NCBI GenBank assembly: GCA_017935625.1
Contig: JAGBHC010000015.1
Location: 1-64,000, forward strand
DNA: 64,000 bases
Reading direction: 5' to 3'
Source of the DNA: Rikenellaceae bacterium
Lineage (GTDB): Bacteria > Bacteroidota > Bacteroidia > Bacteroidales > Rikenellaceae
The notes below the pieces were generated by a model that saw only the letters and a program-made list of their open reading frames with translations, did no database searches and was not told the origin of the DNA. Position numbers and translations under genes: made by a program. Shown piece after piece: positions 1 through 8,189 of this stretch. Position 1 is the stretch's first letter. The number at the start of each line of letters is the position of its first letter.

Positions 1-177
1 GGGCAGGTCGTGCGGCGTGGAGATTATCAGAATATCCCGGATGCCCGCAAGCATCAACGCCGACAGCGGATAGTAAATCATCGGTTTGTCGTAGATGGGA
101 AGCAGCTGCTTGCTTACACCCTTGGTGATAGGATACAGACGTGTACCGCTACCCCCGGCTAATACTATGCCTTTCAT
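1..177 (-). CDS. rfbA: Glucose-1-phosphate thymidylyltransferase RfbA, N-terminal part
   Basis: The frame runs off the left edge of the window; the first 59 residues are visible. They open with [18 protein letters not shown], the nucleotide-binding loop of sugar-nucleotide transferases, followed by [18 protein letters not shown], the conserved RfbA/RmlA segment with the KP(M/V) signature. RfbA joins dTTP and glucose-1-phosphate to make dTDP-glucose, the first step towards dTDP-L-rhamnose and related surface-polysaccharide sugars. The start ATG (175-177) is fixed by this conserved N-terminus. The leader is about 130 nt and has a promoter at 314-342. Later parts of the enzyme and the rest of the pathway lie outside the window. 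Confidence 0.95.
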   Translation of the reverse strand, partial: MKGIVLAGGSGTRLYPITKGVSKQLLPIYDKPMIYYPLSALMLAGIRDILIISTPHDLP

Positions 178-218
178 GAGGAAGAAGATGATATGTAAGA
201 AACGATTGGATACACTTC

Positions 219-250
219 GTGGTTGCAAGTCACATCCACTTGCAAACCAC
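219..250 (-). promoter_or_regulatory. Hairpin in the rfbA leader
   Basis: GTGGTTGCAAGT and ACTTGCAAACCAC form a stem with one bulged base around a 7-nt loop, between the rfbA promoter and its start codon. It could act in transcript stability or attenuation. There is no T-run next to it, so it does not look like a terminator. Function is unknown. Confidence 0.35.
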
Positions 251-313
251 CGATTTCGAGCGAGGCATACATGTCAAGAAGCCCGATGCGGGCGCTGCCT
301 CCGATTTGTGACA

Positions 314-342
314 CAAAGATAGTACTTTTTTATTTATTGCAA
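314..342 (-). promoter_or_regulatory. rfbA promoter (Bacteroidetes type)
   Basis: On the minus strand TATCTTTG (314-321) matches the -7 element TAnnTTTG. A TTG (340-342) lies 18 nt upstream, close to the usual -33 spacing. It faces rfbA. Confidence 0.7.
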
Positions 343-470
343 GTCATTCACCGGAATAAAAAAGGGCACCCGCTCTCCGGCTGCCCCACCTGCTGCGTCG
401 CAGATGCCATAAAACGACCTTTTATTCCGCTGTTCGGGTTATGCCACAAACACATAAGCAATCGCTGCAC

Positions 471-518
471 GAGACAAAAGAGGAACGTTTGCAGTTGCAA
501 ACGTTCCTCTTTTGTCTC
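471..518. terminator. Long perfect hairpin downstream of the DUF4332 gene
   Basis: A 23-bp perfect inverted repeat (471-493 and 496-518) with a 2-nt spacer lies 41 nt past the DUF4332 stop codon on the minus strand. The outer stem carries runs of A and T (ACAAAAGAGG / CCTCTTTTGT), so it can terminate in either direction. Bases 343-470 between it and the rfbA promoter hold nothing I recognise. Confidence 0.7.
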
Positions 519-559
519 GGTTCGCGGCAGAGAGGCTCCCCTCTCTCGCGCGAAGCACG

Positions 560-967
560 TCAATAGGTAATGACTCCGGGCAGATTCTTGGCCTGGTCAA
601 TCATCTTCTGCAATTCGGACTCCGAAGGAACCCGCCGGGTGAGCTTCTTGACCTCGTTCACCTCGTTCATTTTGGCGCACAGATTGGCGGCCACACGATG
701 TCCGAACTCCTTGACGGTATCCACTCCGGCAGCCTCGAGCAACTCGGCGAACTGCGGCCCCACCCCGTCGATGCGGAACAGGTCGGCATGATTGGTCCAC
801 TTGAGAATCAGTTTAGAAGAGATGCCCGTCTTCTCGGCCATCTCCTTACGGCCCTTGGGAGCGGCACACGCCTCGAGCAGAGCTTCGGGGGTCTTGACTC
901 CGGCGGCGATGAGCTTCTCGGCGTACACCTCGCCCACGCCTTCGATATCTGCGATTTTGTAAGACAT
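560..967 (-). CDS. DUF4332 helix-hairpin-helix protein
   Basis: A 135-residue protein with two helix-hairpin-helix repeats: IEGVGEVYAEKLIAAGVKT (about residues 8-26) and IDGVGPQFAELLEAAGVDT (about 66-84). This is the DUF4332 arrangement common in Bacteroidetes. Such HhH pairs resemble non-specific DNA-binding modules of polymerases and ligases, but no enzymatic part is present. It has its own promoter (997-1004) and the strong hairpin at 471-518 follows, so it is probably monocistronic. DNA or RNA binding is inferred from the fold; the cellular role is unknown. Confidence 0.85.
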   Translation of the reverse strand: MSYKIADIEGVGEVYAEKLIAAGVKTPEALLEACAAPKGRKEMAEKTGISSKLILKWTNHADLFRIDGVGPQFAELLEAAGVDTVKEFGHRVAANLCAKMNEVNEVKKLTRRVPSESELQKMIDQAKNLPGVITY

Positions 968-996
968 AATAAAAATGTTTTAGTTAGTTGGCTCAA

Positions 997-1004
997 CAAA
1001 TATA
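997..1004 (-). promoter_or_regulatory. -7 element of the DUF4332 gene
   Basis: TATATTTG on the minus strand, about 30 nt before the ATG at 967, matches TAnnTTTG. Confidence 0.6.
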
Positions 1005-1170
1005 ACATAATAAATCCTATTTCACAACAGCTCCCCCGACATCGCAGCGACAAAAACCGTCCGCCGGCCCGCCGAATCCGGCTTCCGGCACGGGCAGTGG
1101 AAGAAAAGGCGGACGATTTTGCATTTTCGTGAAATCTCGTCCCGAAAAATTCAATTCCCGTAAAAAAGAG

Positions 1171-1178
1171 TATCTTTG
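1171..1178 (+). promoter_or_regulatory. -7 element of the envelope glycosyltransferase operon
   Basis: TATCTTTG ends at 1178. The longest open frame starts with GTG at 1178, inside this element, so that GTG cannot be the start; the ATG at 1205 is the first start downstream. Confidence 0.7.
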
Positions 1179-1204
1179 TGGGACTATTCAATCGTGAGAA
1201 AAAG

Positions 1205-2800
1205 ATGAAGACCCGACATTTTCTAATCATCGCAGCGTTGCTGATGCCGTTCATATTCAGGGACTACACCCCCGACAACGAACTCCGCTACATCAGCATC
1301 GCCGACGAAGCGATACAGGACGGCACCTGGTTCACCTTCCACAACCACGGAGAAGCCTATGCCGACAAGCCCCCTCTCTACTTCTGGCTCGTCATGCTCT
1401 CGCGGCTGCTGTTGGGGTCGCACCAGATGTGGCTGCTGGGTTTGTTCAGCATACTGCCCATGATAGGCACCCTGCTGCTCATGGACAAGTGGCTGCGCCG
1501 CGAGCGGCAGGGATTCGACACCGTCACCTGCGACTGGCTGATGGCCACCACCGGCTTTTTCCTCGCCAGTGCGCTGGTTCTGAGAATGGACATGCTGATG
1601 ACCTTCTTCATCACCCTCTCGCTGTACACATTCTGGCGTCTGTACAAGGGCATCGCCGCCCCGCGGGAAAAGTGGCTGCTGCCGGTCTACATATTCCTGG
1701 CCCTCTTCACCAAAGGCCCCTACGGAGTGATGATTCCCCTGGCCTCGATGGCTCTCTTCACGGGTTGTTTCGGCGGCGGACTCAAGCAGTTCGGCCGCTA
1801 TTTCGGCGTGCGGCAGCTGGGCATTCTGCTGGCGCTGTGTGCCCTGTGGTTCGCGGCCATCTACTGGGAGGGAGGTAGCGAATACCTCGACAACCTGCTT
1901 TTCAAACAGACCATCGGCCGCGGCGTCCACTCGTTCCACCATGCCCAGCCGATATGGTACTATCTGGTCCGCCTGCCCCTGACGCTGGCCCCGTGGTCGC
2001 TGCTCTATCTGGCGGTCATCGGCCGCGGACTCTTCAAAATCAAAGAGAAAAGCGACCTCGAAAAGTTCTTCCTCACCGTCATCGCCACCACCTTCGTGAT
2101 GCTCTCGCTGGTGAGCTCCAAACTCGACATCTATCTCATTCCGATTTATCCCTTCGTGGTCGGACTCAGCGTATTGTGGCTGGAGCCCCTGCGCCGCAAA
2201 TGGTACACCCGGGCGGCCGTGGCCGTTCCCGCGGCGCTTTTCATTCTCGTGCTCCCCGCAGCACTGATAGCCAAAGGGCAAATGCCCCAGTTCGCCGGAC
2301 TCTCCATGTCGTGGGCCTATCTGGGGGCCGCCCTGCTTCTGGCCGGCGGCACGGCGGGCCTGCTGCTCATCAAGGACGCAGGACGGTCGGCCACGGCTTC
2401 GGCCATGGGCCTGACTGGCATGATACTGGCGGCCTCGCTCAACCTGCCCGCCGTAAACGACCGCATCGGACTGGAACGCCTGACCCGGGCCGGCGCGGCA
2501 CTGGCCGCCGAACACCGGGCCGAAGGATATGCCTTCTACAAATTCCGCGGCGAGAACCTCGACGTCTACCTCGGCACGCAGCTCTCGGGCTTCTACACGC
2601 TCGAGGAGCTCAAGAAACTGGATGCCTCCTCCCCCGTCCTGCTCTTCATCCGCGGCCGCGAGGTGCGACGCGAGAAAGAACTCGAACGCTGGCTCGACGG
2701 CAAACCCGAAGTGCGCGTGGGCGACTACCGCGCCGTGATAGCCGGCCACCCGCAGCTCAAACCGAAAAAGAACAATCAAGATACAAAGACCGATGAATAA
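1205..2800 (+). CDS. GT39 (ArnT/PMT-like) membrane glycosyltransferase
   Basis: A 531-residue, very hydrophobic protein with about a dozen predicted membrane helices. Near the N-terminus it has the luminal loop of GT39 enzymes (RDYTPDNELRYISIADEA, then ADKPPLYFWLV), where an acidic DE/DN pair and a KPPL motif are typical. Family members such as ArnT move a sugar from a polyprenyl-phosphate carrier to lipid A or protein outside the inner membrane. The ATG at 1205 is preferred because the upstream GTG sits in the promoter. The 3' end overlaps the next gene by 8 nt, so the two are probably translated together. The C-terminal part (after about residue 420) is soluble. The acceptor is not known; lipid A is suggested by the LAB_N protein two genes on. 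Confidence 0.85.
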   Translation: MKTRHFLIIAALLMPFIFRDYTPDNELRYISIADEAIQDGTWFTFHNHGEAYADKPPLYFWLVMLSRLLLGSHQMWLLGLFSILPMIGTLLLMDKWLRRERQGFDTVTCDWLMATTGFFLASALVLRMDMLMTFFITLSLYTFWRLYKGIAAPREKWLLPVYIFLALFTKGPYGVMIPLASMALFTGCFGGGLKQFGRYFGVRQLGILLALCALWFAAIYWEGGSEYLDNLLFKQTIGRGVHSFHHAQPIWYYLVRLPLTLAPWSLLYLAVIGRGLFKIKEKSDLEKFFLTVIATTFVMLSLVSSKLDIYLIPIYPFVVGLSVLWLEPLRRKWYTRAAVAVPAALFILVLPAALIAKGQMPQFAGLSMSWAYLGAALLLAGGTAGLLLIKDAGRSATASAMGLTGMILAASLNLPAVNDRIGLERLTRAGAALAAEHRAEGYAFYKFRGENLDVYLGTQLSGFYTLEELKKLDASSPVLLFIRGREVRREKELERWLDGKPEVRVGDYRAVIAGHPQLKPKKNNQDTKTDE

Positions 2801-3521
2801 AACCAGTCAATACGATTTAACGATAATCGTTCCCGTCTTCAACGAAGAACTGAGCCTGCCCCGCGTGGAGCAGGCGATGCAGGCGTTTCTGCCCGTCTCC
2901 AAACTCAAGGCCTGCGTACTGCTGGTGAACGACGGCTCCCGGGACGACAGTCTGCGAATCATTCAGTCCATCTGCGAACGCAACGCCGACATGTTCTACA
3001 TCTCGTTCACCGAGAACTGCGGCCTGAGCGCAGCCATGAAAGCCGGCATCGACACGGCCGAATCGCGCTACGTGGGCTACATCGACGCCGACCTGCAGAC
3101 CACTCCCGAGGATTTCAACCTGCTGGCCGACCACGTGGGCGACTACCAGCTGGTGATGGGTATCCGGGCCGGCCGCAAGGACAGCTTCTTCAAGAACCTC
3201 CAGAGCCGCATCGCCAACGGCTTCCGCAACATGATGACCCACGACGGGGCCAAAGACACGGGGTGCCCGCTCAAAATCATGTGGACCGACTACGCCAAGC
3301 GCATCCCCTTCTTCACCGGCATGCACCGTTTCCTGCCCGCCCTCATCCAGCTGCAACGGGGACGGATGATGCAGATTCCGGTGCGCCACTTCCCTCGCAC
3401 CGAAGGGGTCTCGAAATACCACCTCTGGAACCGGCTCGCAGGTCCGTTCAAGGACTGCTTCGCCTACCGGTGGATGAAGAAACGCTACATCAACTACCGC
3501 GTCGGCGAAGGCAACGTCTAA
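2793..3521 (+). CDS. Family 2 glycosyltransferase (polyprenyl-phosphate sugar synthase type)
   Basis: A 242-residue GT2 protein. The N-terminus shows the GT-A nucleotide-binding strand (LTIIVPVFNEE), then LVNDGSRDDS, and the catalytic DxD region as YIDADLQTTPEDF. This layout is that of dolichol-/undecaprenyl-phosphate sugar synthases (DPM1, ArnC, GtrB). It lacks the two C-terminal membrane helices of ArnC/GtrB, so it is a soluble or peripheral form. It starts inside the end of the GT39 gene. The likely role is to charge undecaprenyl-phosphate with the sugar that GT39 then transfers. The pairing is strong context evidence; the sugar is unknown. Confidence 0.88.
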   Translation: MNKTSQYDLTIIVPVFNEELSLPRVEQAMQAFLPVSKLKACVLLVNDGSRDDSLRIIQSICERNADMFYISFTENCGLSAAMKAGIDTAESRYVGYIDADLQTTPEDFNLLADHVGDYQLVMGIRAGRKDSFFKNLQSRIANGFRNMMTHDGAKDTGCPLKIMWTDYAKRIPFFTGMHRFLPALIQLQRGRMMQIPVRHFPRTEGVSKYHLWNRLAGPFKDCFAYRWMKKRYINYRVGEGNV

Positions 3522-3533
3522 CCTCCGGAACCC

Positions 3534-4172
3534 ATGGACTCGCTGAGCATCGACTTGCTGGGCTACATCGCCCAGGGACTTTTTTCGGCCCGCTTTTTCG
3601 TTCAGTGGATAATGAGCGAAAAGGCCCGCAAGGTACTATCGCCCACCGTTTTCTGGCAAATCAGCATGGTGGCTTCGGTCATCTTCTGCATCTACGGCTG
3701 GCTGCGCAACGACTTTTCGATTATCGTCGGACAGTTCATCACCTACTACATCTACATCTGGAACCTCAACGCCCACCACGCCTGGAAAAAACTCTGGGCT
3801 CCGCTGCGATGGGCCGTCATGGCGGCTCCGGCGGCGGGACTGGCCTGGATGGCCCTGCACGGAAACCACGCCGTGGAGCATCTCTTCCGCCAGGAGGAGC
3901 TCAGTCTGTGGCTCATCGCGATGGGCACCTTCGGGCAGGTGGTCTTCACCCTGCGTTTCGTCTACCAATGGTGGTATTCGCGGCGAATCGGCGAATCGGT
4001 GCTTCCGCTCAACTTCTGGCTCATCAGCCTCTCGGGGTCGGCCGTCATCATCGCCTACGCCCTCATCCGCGGCGGCATGTACCCGCTGATACTGGGACAC
4101 ATCACCGGCATTTTCGTCTACTCGCGCAACGTGATGATAGCCCTCAGACAAAAGCGGGAGAGCGCCGCCTGA
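3534..4172 (+). CDS. Duplicated LAB_N (lipid A biosynthesis N-terminal) membrane protein
   Basis: A 212-residue membrane protein with two copies of the LAB_N domain, about residues 8-78 and 120-205. Both carry the pattern (S/T)xRFxxQW, then a P-x-x-FW segment, then a G(Q/H)xxxxxxYxxN/RN motif (GQFITYYIYIWNLN; GHITGIFVYSRN). LAB_N is named from the N-terminal part of some lipid A disaccharide synthases and also occurs alone next to ArnC/ArnT-like genes. It follows the GT2 gene by 12 nt. I infer a role with the two upstream enzymes in moving or presenting lipid-linked sugars for lipid A or another envelope glycolipid. Confidence 0.85.
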   Translation: MDSLSIDLLGYIAQGLFSARFFVQWIMSEKARKVLSPTVFWQISMVASVIFCIYGWLRNDFSIIVGQFITYYIYIWNLNAHHAWKKLWAPLRWAVMAAPAAGLAWMALHGNHAVEHLFRQEELSLWLIAMGTFGQVVFTLRFVYQWWYSRRIGESVLPLNFWLISLSGSAVIIAYALIRGGMYPLILGHITGIFVYSRNVMIALRQKRESAA

Positions 4173-4245
4173 CGCATCTCCCCCCCCTCCCGTCGGGAAG
4201 AGAGAGCCATCCCAATCCGCAACCCTCAAAATACGCTCCATACCC

Positions 4246-5358
4246 ATGAAACCCATCCCCGCATTCGCACTCCTGTCGGCAGCCGCTTTCGTCGTTTCAT
4301 GCGGTCCGGGCAACCGGCCCTCCGCGGCTGACCCGGCCGACGCCGTGACCGACGCTGCGGCCGACCAACCCTGCGGAGTGCGCTCCATCGACCCGCTGCC
4401 GGCCGGAGTACTGACGTTGAACGACGACGATTTCGGTCCCACCATCCCCCTCGAAGGGCGCAACATCGCAACCGACGACCTGTTTTCCGTCAGCGACGTG
4501 GAGATGACGGTCAAAGATTCGCTGCTCCTCCTCAAATCGCAGCAAAACGACGGAGCGCCGCTGCGCATCTATTCGCTGCCCGATTTCCGTCTGCTCAAAC
4601 AGGTGGGCCGTTTCGGCCGGGGCCCCGGCGAGATGGTCTATCCCCGGCTGGTTCCCTACCGGGACCGCGACGCCGTCTGCTTTCTGGTGGACGGCTTCTC
4701 CAACCGGCAAGTGCGCGTCACCCCCGAACTGGAGGCGGAGCCTTTCGAACTGCCGCTGACCGAAGAGCAACGCCGCAATTACGGATTTTCGCTCGTAGCC
4801 CGCAACGCCGGCGACATTCTGTTCACCTCGCTGCCCGACCTGATGCGCTGCACGGCCGGCGACACCGCCGCACGCACCGACAGAATCCTCGACCTGGCCT
4901 ACCTCAAAGGCCGTCATTCGCCCACGCGCTACATCGGTTCGCTGGGTGCGGATTTCGACAAGGGGCGGGCGGTCTTCGCCTACAAATACGACCGGCGCAT
5001 CGTCTTCGCAGACCTGAACGAGGGAAGCGCGCGCACCGTAGTCTTCCGCGGGAAAAACGACGTGGCCGAAGGGGCGGGCATGGACGACAACACGACCCAC
5101 TACTGGAAGCTCTCGGCCGGCTCCCGATACGTCTATCTGCTCTACTCGGGACGTACGCCCCTGGAGGTGGCGCAGGAGCAGAGCCGGGGCGAACGATACA
5201 TCTTCGTCGAGGCGTTCGACTGGAACGGCAACCCCGTGGCCCGCTACCGGCTCGACCGCTGGGGCTATTTCTGTGCCGACGAAGCCCGCAACCGCATTAT
5301 CCTCGTCTCCACCGGCGACCAGCACCCGTTCTTCGTCTACGACCTGCCGTCGAAGTAA
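4246..5358 (+). CDS. BF3164-family 6-bladed beta-propeller lipoprotein
   Basis: A 370-residue protein with a lipoprotein signal: hydrophobic stretch, then lipobox VVSC with Cys19, followed by a low-complexity Ala/Asp-rich spacer. The body resembles the TolB-like six-bladed propeller lipoproteins of Bacteroidales, with strand repeats such as LRIYSLPDF followed by the signature GRFGRGPGEM (about residues 120-130). The gene lies 73 nt after the LAB_N gene on the same strand and may be read from the same promoter, though no functional link is known. Probably anchored in the outer membrane or periplasm; ligand unknown. Confidence 0.8.
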   Translation: MKPIPAFALLSAAAFVVSCGPGNRPSAADPADAVTDAAADQPCGVRSIDPLPAGVLTLNDDDFGPTIPLEGRNIATDDLFSVSDVEMTVKDSLLLLKSQQNDGAPLRIYSLPDFRLLKQVGRFGRGPGEMVYPRLVPYRDRDAVCFLVDGFSNRQVRVTPELEAEPFELPLTEEQRRNYGFSLVARNAGDILFTSLPDLMRCTAGDTAARTDRILDLAYLKGRHSPTRYIGSLGADFDKGRAVFAYKYDRRIVFADLNEGSARTVVFRGKNDVAEGAGMDDNTTHYWKLSAGSRYVYLLYSGRTPLEVAQEQSRGERYIFVEAFDWNGNPVARYRLDRWGYFCADEARNRIILVSTGDQHPFFVYDLPSK

Positions 5359-5371
5359 CTCTCTGCGGGGC

Positions 5372-5617
5372 TCACTCCGCGCGAATCTCCCTGCCGCAGC
5401 CCTCGCAGCGATAGCAGCGGCAGGAGCCGTTGCTGCTGTTCCACGCTCCCTGCGCCGCCTTGCCCGAACACAGCAGCACGCCGTGCCCCCAACCGGGAAT
5501 GGCGACCGCAGCGGCCACTCCGCCGAGCACGCAGGCCACCGCCAACAGTTTCTGTCCGGGCCGGGAGACCGAACGATATTCGACCGACATTTTCTTTCCG
5601 CATACTGGACATTTCAT
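5372..5617 (-). CDS. Small zinc-ribbon membrane protein
   Basis: 81 residues. Two CxxC pairs flank a membrane segment: CPVCGKK at the N-terminus, then a hydrophobic helix (LLAVACVLGGVAAAVAIPGW), then CYRCEGCGREI at the C-terminus. The four Cys pairs could form one ribbon across a hairpin. It is the last gene of a minus-strand set that also holds two zinc-ribbon proteins and a RyR protein. No catalytic residues are seen and the function is unknown. Confidence 0.65.
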   Translation of the reverse strand: MKCPVCGKKMSVEYRSVSRPGQKLLAVACVLGGVAAAVAIPGWGHGVLLCSGKAAQGAWNSSNGSCRCYRCEGCGREIRAE

Positions 5618-5710
5618 AACCGTACGTTTTTTTATTAGTTCCTACTCCGTTATCTTCCGTCGAAGGGGGCCCCGGCGACCGGAATCCCCGGGCCCCTCTC
5701 CGCTTCCCCG

Positions 5711-6214
5711 CTACAACCGGGCTCCGCAATGGTCGCAATAGAGCGCGGTCTCGGCCACCTCCTCTCCGCATTCGGTGCAGTACCTCACGGCGACGAGGGG
5801 TTTCGCAGCCGGCTGCGTCATCTGGCTGTAAACCGCCTGCTCGGCGATTTTCAATGCCCGGTCGTCCAGTTTCGCCTGCTGCACCATGCCCCATATCTGG
5901 GTAATCAGCACCGGCCAGTAGAAAAAGAGCGAGATGACCGAAGGCAGCACCTGCTGCCCGAAAATCCCCACCCGGGCGTCGAAAAGAATGTATCCCTGAT
6001 GCGGGGTCAGCGAGACCTTGAACGCCGTCTTCATTCCCAGCACCGCCTTGAAGGCTCCCCCTTTGGTGATGGAGATATCGGCTCCGCCGCTCATGAGCGA
6101 CTGCGTGGCCACTTCGTAACCCTTGGCCTCGAACTCCCGGCCGATTCGTTCTGCGACGACGGGTATCAACTCCGAATTCCCGTACAACATCCTGTTCGTA
6201 TGAAAAGCTCCCAT
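5711..6214 (-). CDS. Zinc-ribbon protein with a hydrophobic middle
   Basis: 167 residues. The first 75 are an unrecognised alpha/beta region; about residues 85-112 are hydrophobic (LPSVISLFFYWPVLITQIWG) and likely a membrane or buried helix; the C-terminus is a zinc ribbon (CTECGEEV...CDHCGARL). Unusually for this window, a good Shine-Dalgarno (AAGGAGG) lies 8 nt before the ATG. The ribbon closely resembles that at the end of the neighbouring M48 peptidase and of the C39/RyR protein at 14692, which ties the two halves of the locus together. Function unknown. Confidence 0.7.
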   Translation of the reverse strand: MGAFHTNRMLYGNSELIPVVAERIGREFEAKGYEVATQSLMSGGADISITKGGAFKAVLGMKTAFKVSLTPHQGYILFDARVGIFGQQVLPSVISLFFYWPVLITQIWGMVQQAKLDDRALKIAEQAVYSQMTQPAAKPLVAVRYCTECGEEVAETALYCDHCGARL

Positions 6215-6268
6215 AATTCGTTCCTCCTTAACTGTTTTTTAATTTTCGTTTTCCAAAAGTCCGTTATT

Positions 6269-7147
6269 CTACAATTTCGTTCCGCAATGCTTGCAGAAGC
6301 TCCACCCCGGCTCCTTCACCCGGCCGCACACGGGGCAGCTCGCCGCCTCGCCCGCGGCCGCCAGAGCGGCCTTGATGTTCCGGTACTGCTCCCCGGCCGA
6401 CCACTTCAGGATTTCGCGCACGCGCACCGCAGCGAAAGGATGGTTCTGGGCCGCTATCGCCGCTATCTGAAGCGTCTTGTTCCACAGCCCGTCGTTGCGA
6501 ATCTCTTCGTAGCGGTCGGCCTGCCGCGCCCACTCCTCCATATTGACATGCTGCGTGAGGGACTGCGGTCCTCCGGCCAGCCGGGCCATCGTGTGCGCCA
6601 CCGTGTCGGAGTCAGTCACGATGCTCGCCGCCCGGTCGCACGACAGTTCGCTCTTCCGCTCCCAGTAGAGAATCGCGAACTGCACCGGAACGGTCAGCGC
6701 GCCCAGCACGCCCAGCGAGTCGATGCCCGAGAGAATGTAGCGGGCGATGGTGTGATAAAGCACATGGCGGCACAGGATGTGACCGCACTCGTGGGCCAGC
6801 ACCGCATCGAGCTCCCGGTCGTTCATCATCTCCACCAGACCCGAGGTGACGGTAACGTAGACCTTGGTGTCGCCGAAGGTCCAGGCATTGGGGTTGGGGT
6901 CCATCGAGAGGTAAAACTCCGGTTCTTCGATTCCCAGCGTCCGGCAAACGGGCGGCAGGTGTCTGTAGATTTGCGGCAGCTGCCGGGGCGAGAGACGGAT
7001 GGCCGAAGCCATGTTCACGCCGTATTGCAACTGCTCGAGCCCCATGGCCAGAATCTTCTTGACCAGTACGGCGAATCCCGGGATGTTCTCCATCTGCTGG
7101 AGAGCCGCCGCGTCTTCGGGGTGTATGAAATCCGATGCCTTCATCAT
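6269..7147 (-). CDS. M48-family metalloprotease with C-terminal zinc ribbon
   Basis: 292 residues. The catalytic zinc motif HECGH is at about residues 119-123, with a downstream ERKSELSCDRAA segment giving the third (Glu) ligand as in HtpX/Ste24-type M48 peptidases. A hydrophobic stretch sits between them. The last 25 residues are a zinc ribbon (CPVCGRVKEPGWSFCKHCG). Most M48 enzymes are membrane-associated; here the helices are few, so it may be cytosolic or peripheral. It follows the RyR gene by 46 nt and belongs to the same transcription unit. A proteolytic effector or processing role in the predicted conflict system is inference from context. Confidence 0.85.
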   Translation of the reverse strand: MMKASDFIHPEDAAALQQMENIPGFAVLVKKILAMGLEQLQYGVNMASAIRLSPRQLPQIYRHLPPVCRTLGIEEPEFYLSMDPNPNAWTFGDTKVYVTVTSGLVEMMNDRELDAVLAHECGHILCRHVLYHTIARYILSGIDSLGVLGALTVPVQFAILYWERKSELSCDRAASIVTDSDTVAHTMARLAGGPQSLTQHVNMEEWARQADRYEEIRNDGLWNKTLQIAAIAAQNHPFAAVRVREILKWSAGEQYRNIKAALAAAGEAASCPVCGRVKEPGWSFCKHCGTKL

Positions 7148-7193
7148 AACTTGACTTTTTTATTTCGGGTTAGACATTCAGTGATTGTTCGAG

Positions 7194-7484
7194 TCATTTC
7201 GTGATTTTGAATCCCTGCCGGAGAATGAACCTCAACGTCTCGACCGACGTGTTGCGGTCATACTCCTTTTCCGCCTCGGGAAGCTCTCCGTAAGGGACCA
7301 TGCACGGATGCTCCTTGCTGAGGTCGTCGCGCAGCGGTCCGTAGCGCCATCCCTGCTCGGCCCGGGAACGAACCCACACCTCGTGTACGTTTTCGGCCAT
7401 CCGCTCCACGAGCGGCGACAATGCTTCCGGCAGTTTCACCTGCGGGGTATCCGCCGGCCGGGGTGTGCGATTCTCTGTTTTCAT
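7194..7484 (-). CDS. Stand-alone RyR-domain protein
   Basis: 96 residues. Residues about 30-96 match the RyR (ryanodine-receptor repeat) domain: VHEVWVRSRAEQGWRYGP, then HPCMVPYGELPEAEKEYDR and a final helix ending near GFKITK. The same domain recurs, with nearly the same motif order, in the proteins at 14692-15798 and (divergent) 16349-18559. In bacteria RyR domains occur in predicted nucleotide-signalling conflict systems and are thought to bind ligands or act as adaptors. The start is preceded by the motif shared with the nSTAND gene (7493-7506). First gene of a four-gene minus-strand set. Confidence 0.85.
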   Translation of the reverse strand: MKTENRTPRPADTPQVKLPEALSPLVERMAENVHEVWVRSRAEQGWRYGPLRDDLSKEHPCMVPYGELPEAEKEYDRNTSVETLRFILRQGFKITK

Positions 7485-7492
7485 CGTCTTCG

Positions 7493-7506
7493 TTTTAACG
7501 TTCGAC
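7493..7506 (-). promoter_or_regulatory. 14-bp motif shared with the nSTAND gene
   Basis: GTCGAACGTTAAAA (minus strand), 8 nt before the RyR start codon. The identical 14 bases lie before the nSTAND start at 14620-14633. It may be a regulatory or translation-leader element. Confidence 0.45.
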
Positions 7507-7639
7507 TATAAAGAGACCTCCGCCGGCGGAAATCTAACACCCCGCCGTCATTTTTTTCGGGAGCGCGATGCGACCGGCGCAATTTCCCGCTCCGGAGAAC
7601 CGCTCCCGCGCCCCTTCCCTGTTCTCTCCCGGAAATGCA

Positions 7640-8164
7640 CAACATTTCCATAAATAACTGATATACAGTATCAATTTCCGAGTTTGAAAATAAAATTATT
7701 CCCAAAATGAGACAAGGAAGCAAACTTGTGGTTTATATCCAAAGACGATGGTTCAGTAAGGTAAATTAGGTTTCAAATGGCGATTTCTCCGTTCACATTC
7801 ATTAACACGGCATTTTGAGCGATTGCAAACTAAACATGGCAAGTGAAGGCAACTGGATATAACTGGAGGCTGGATTTTGCCTTGGCTTTACAACTGTGCG
7901 TTTCGTGTCGGAAAGATGGTGGAGCAGGATGGTTGCAACTTTACTTCTCCGATGGTGTCGTTTGAAACGAACCCATATCCTCATAATACGATTAAGACTA
8001 TTTGCCGTGAAAGAAGAAAAGATGGGTCTTGTGTGTCAGTCATCAGCTTCAATCCGTCATCCTCGTTTCCTTCTTTTCCCTTTGTTTGAAAAGGGAAATC
8101 AAAAAATAATTGTTGTTTACGCCAATTAAATAATTGTTTTATTTACCAATTTGAGAAATATTGC
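7640..8164. other. AT-rich region with no recognisable gene
   Basis: Base composition drops sharply from about 7640 and stays low to about 10205. This part holds only short frames with no recognisable similarity. It looks like the left flank of an inserted segment carrying the next three genes; no inverted or direct repeats marking its ends were found by eye. Confidence 0.5.
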
Positions 8165-8172
8165 TACCTTTG
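8165..8172 (+). promoter_or_regulatory. -7 element of the HTH/CoiA gene group
   Basis: TACCTTTG, 17 nt before the ATG at 8190; matches TAnnTTTG and rules out the earlier start at 8151. Confidence 0.65.
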
Positions 8173-8189
8173 CACCAAATTTATATTTT

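Noticed and set aside
1223..2779. Long minus-strand open frame (518 codons) opposite the GT39 gene
   Set aside because: Composition (Gln/His/Glu-rich) is that of an antisense shadow of a GC-rich gene; the plus strand has clear family motifs.
7802..7984. Possible transposase remnant on the minus strand
   Set aside because: A 60-codon frame without recognisable transposase motifs or terminal inverted repeats.
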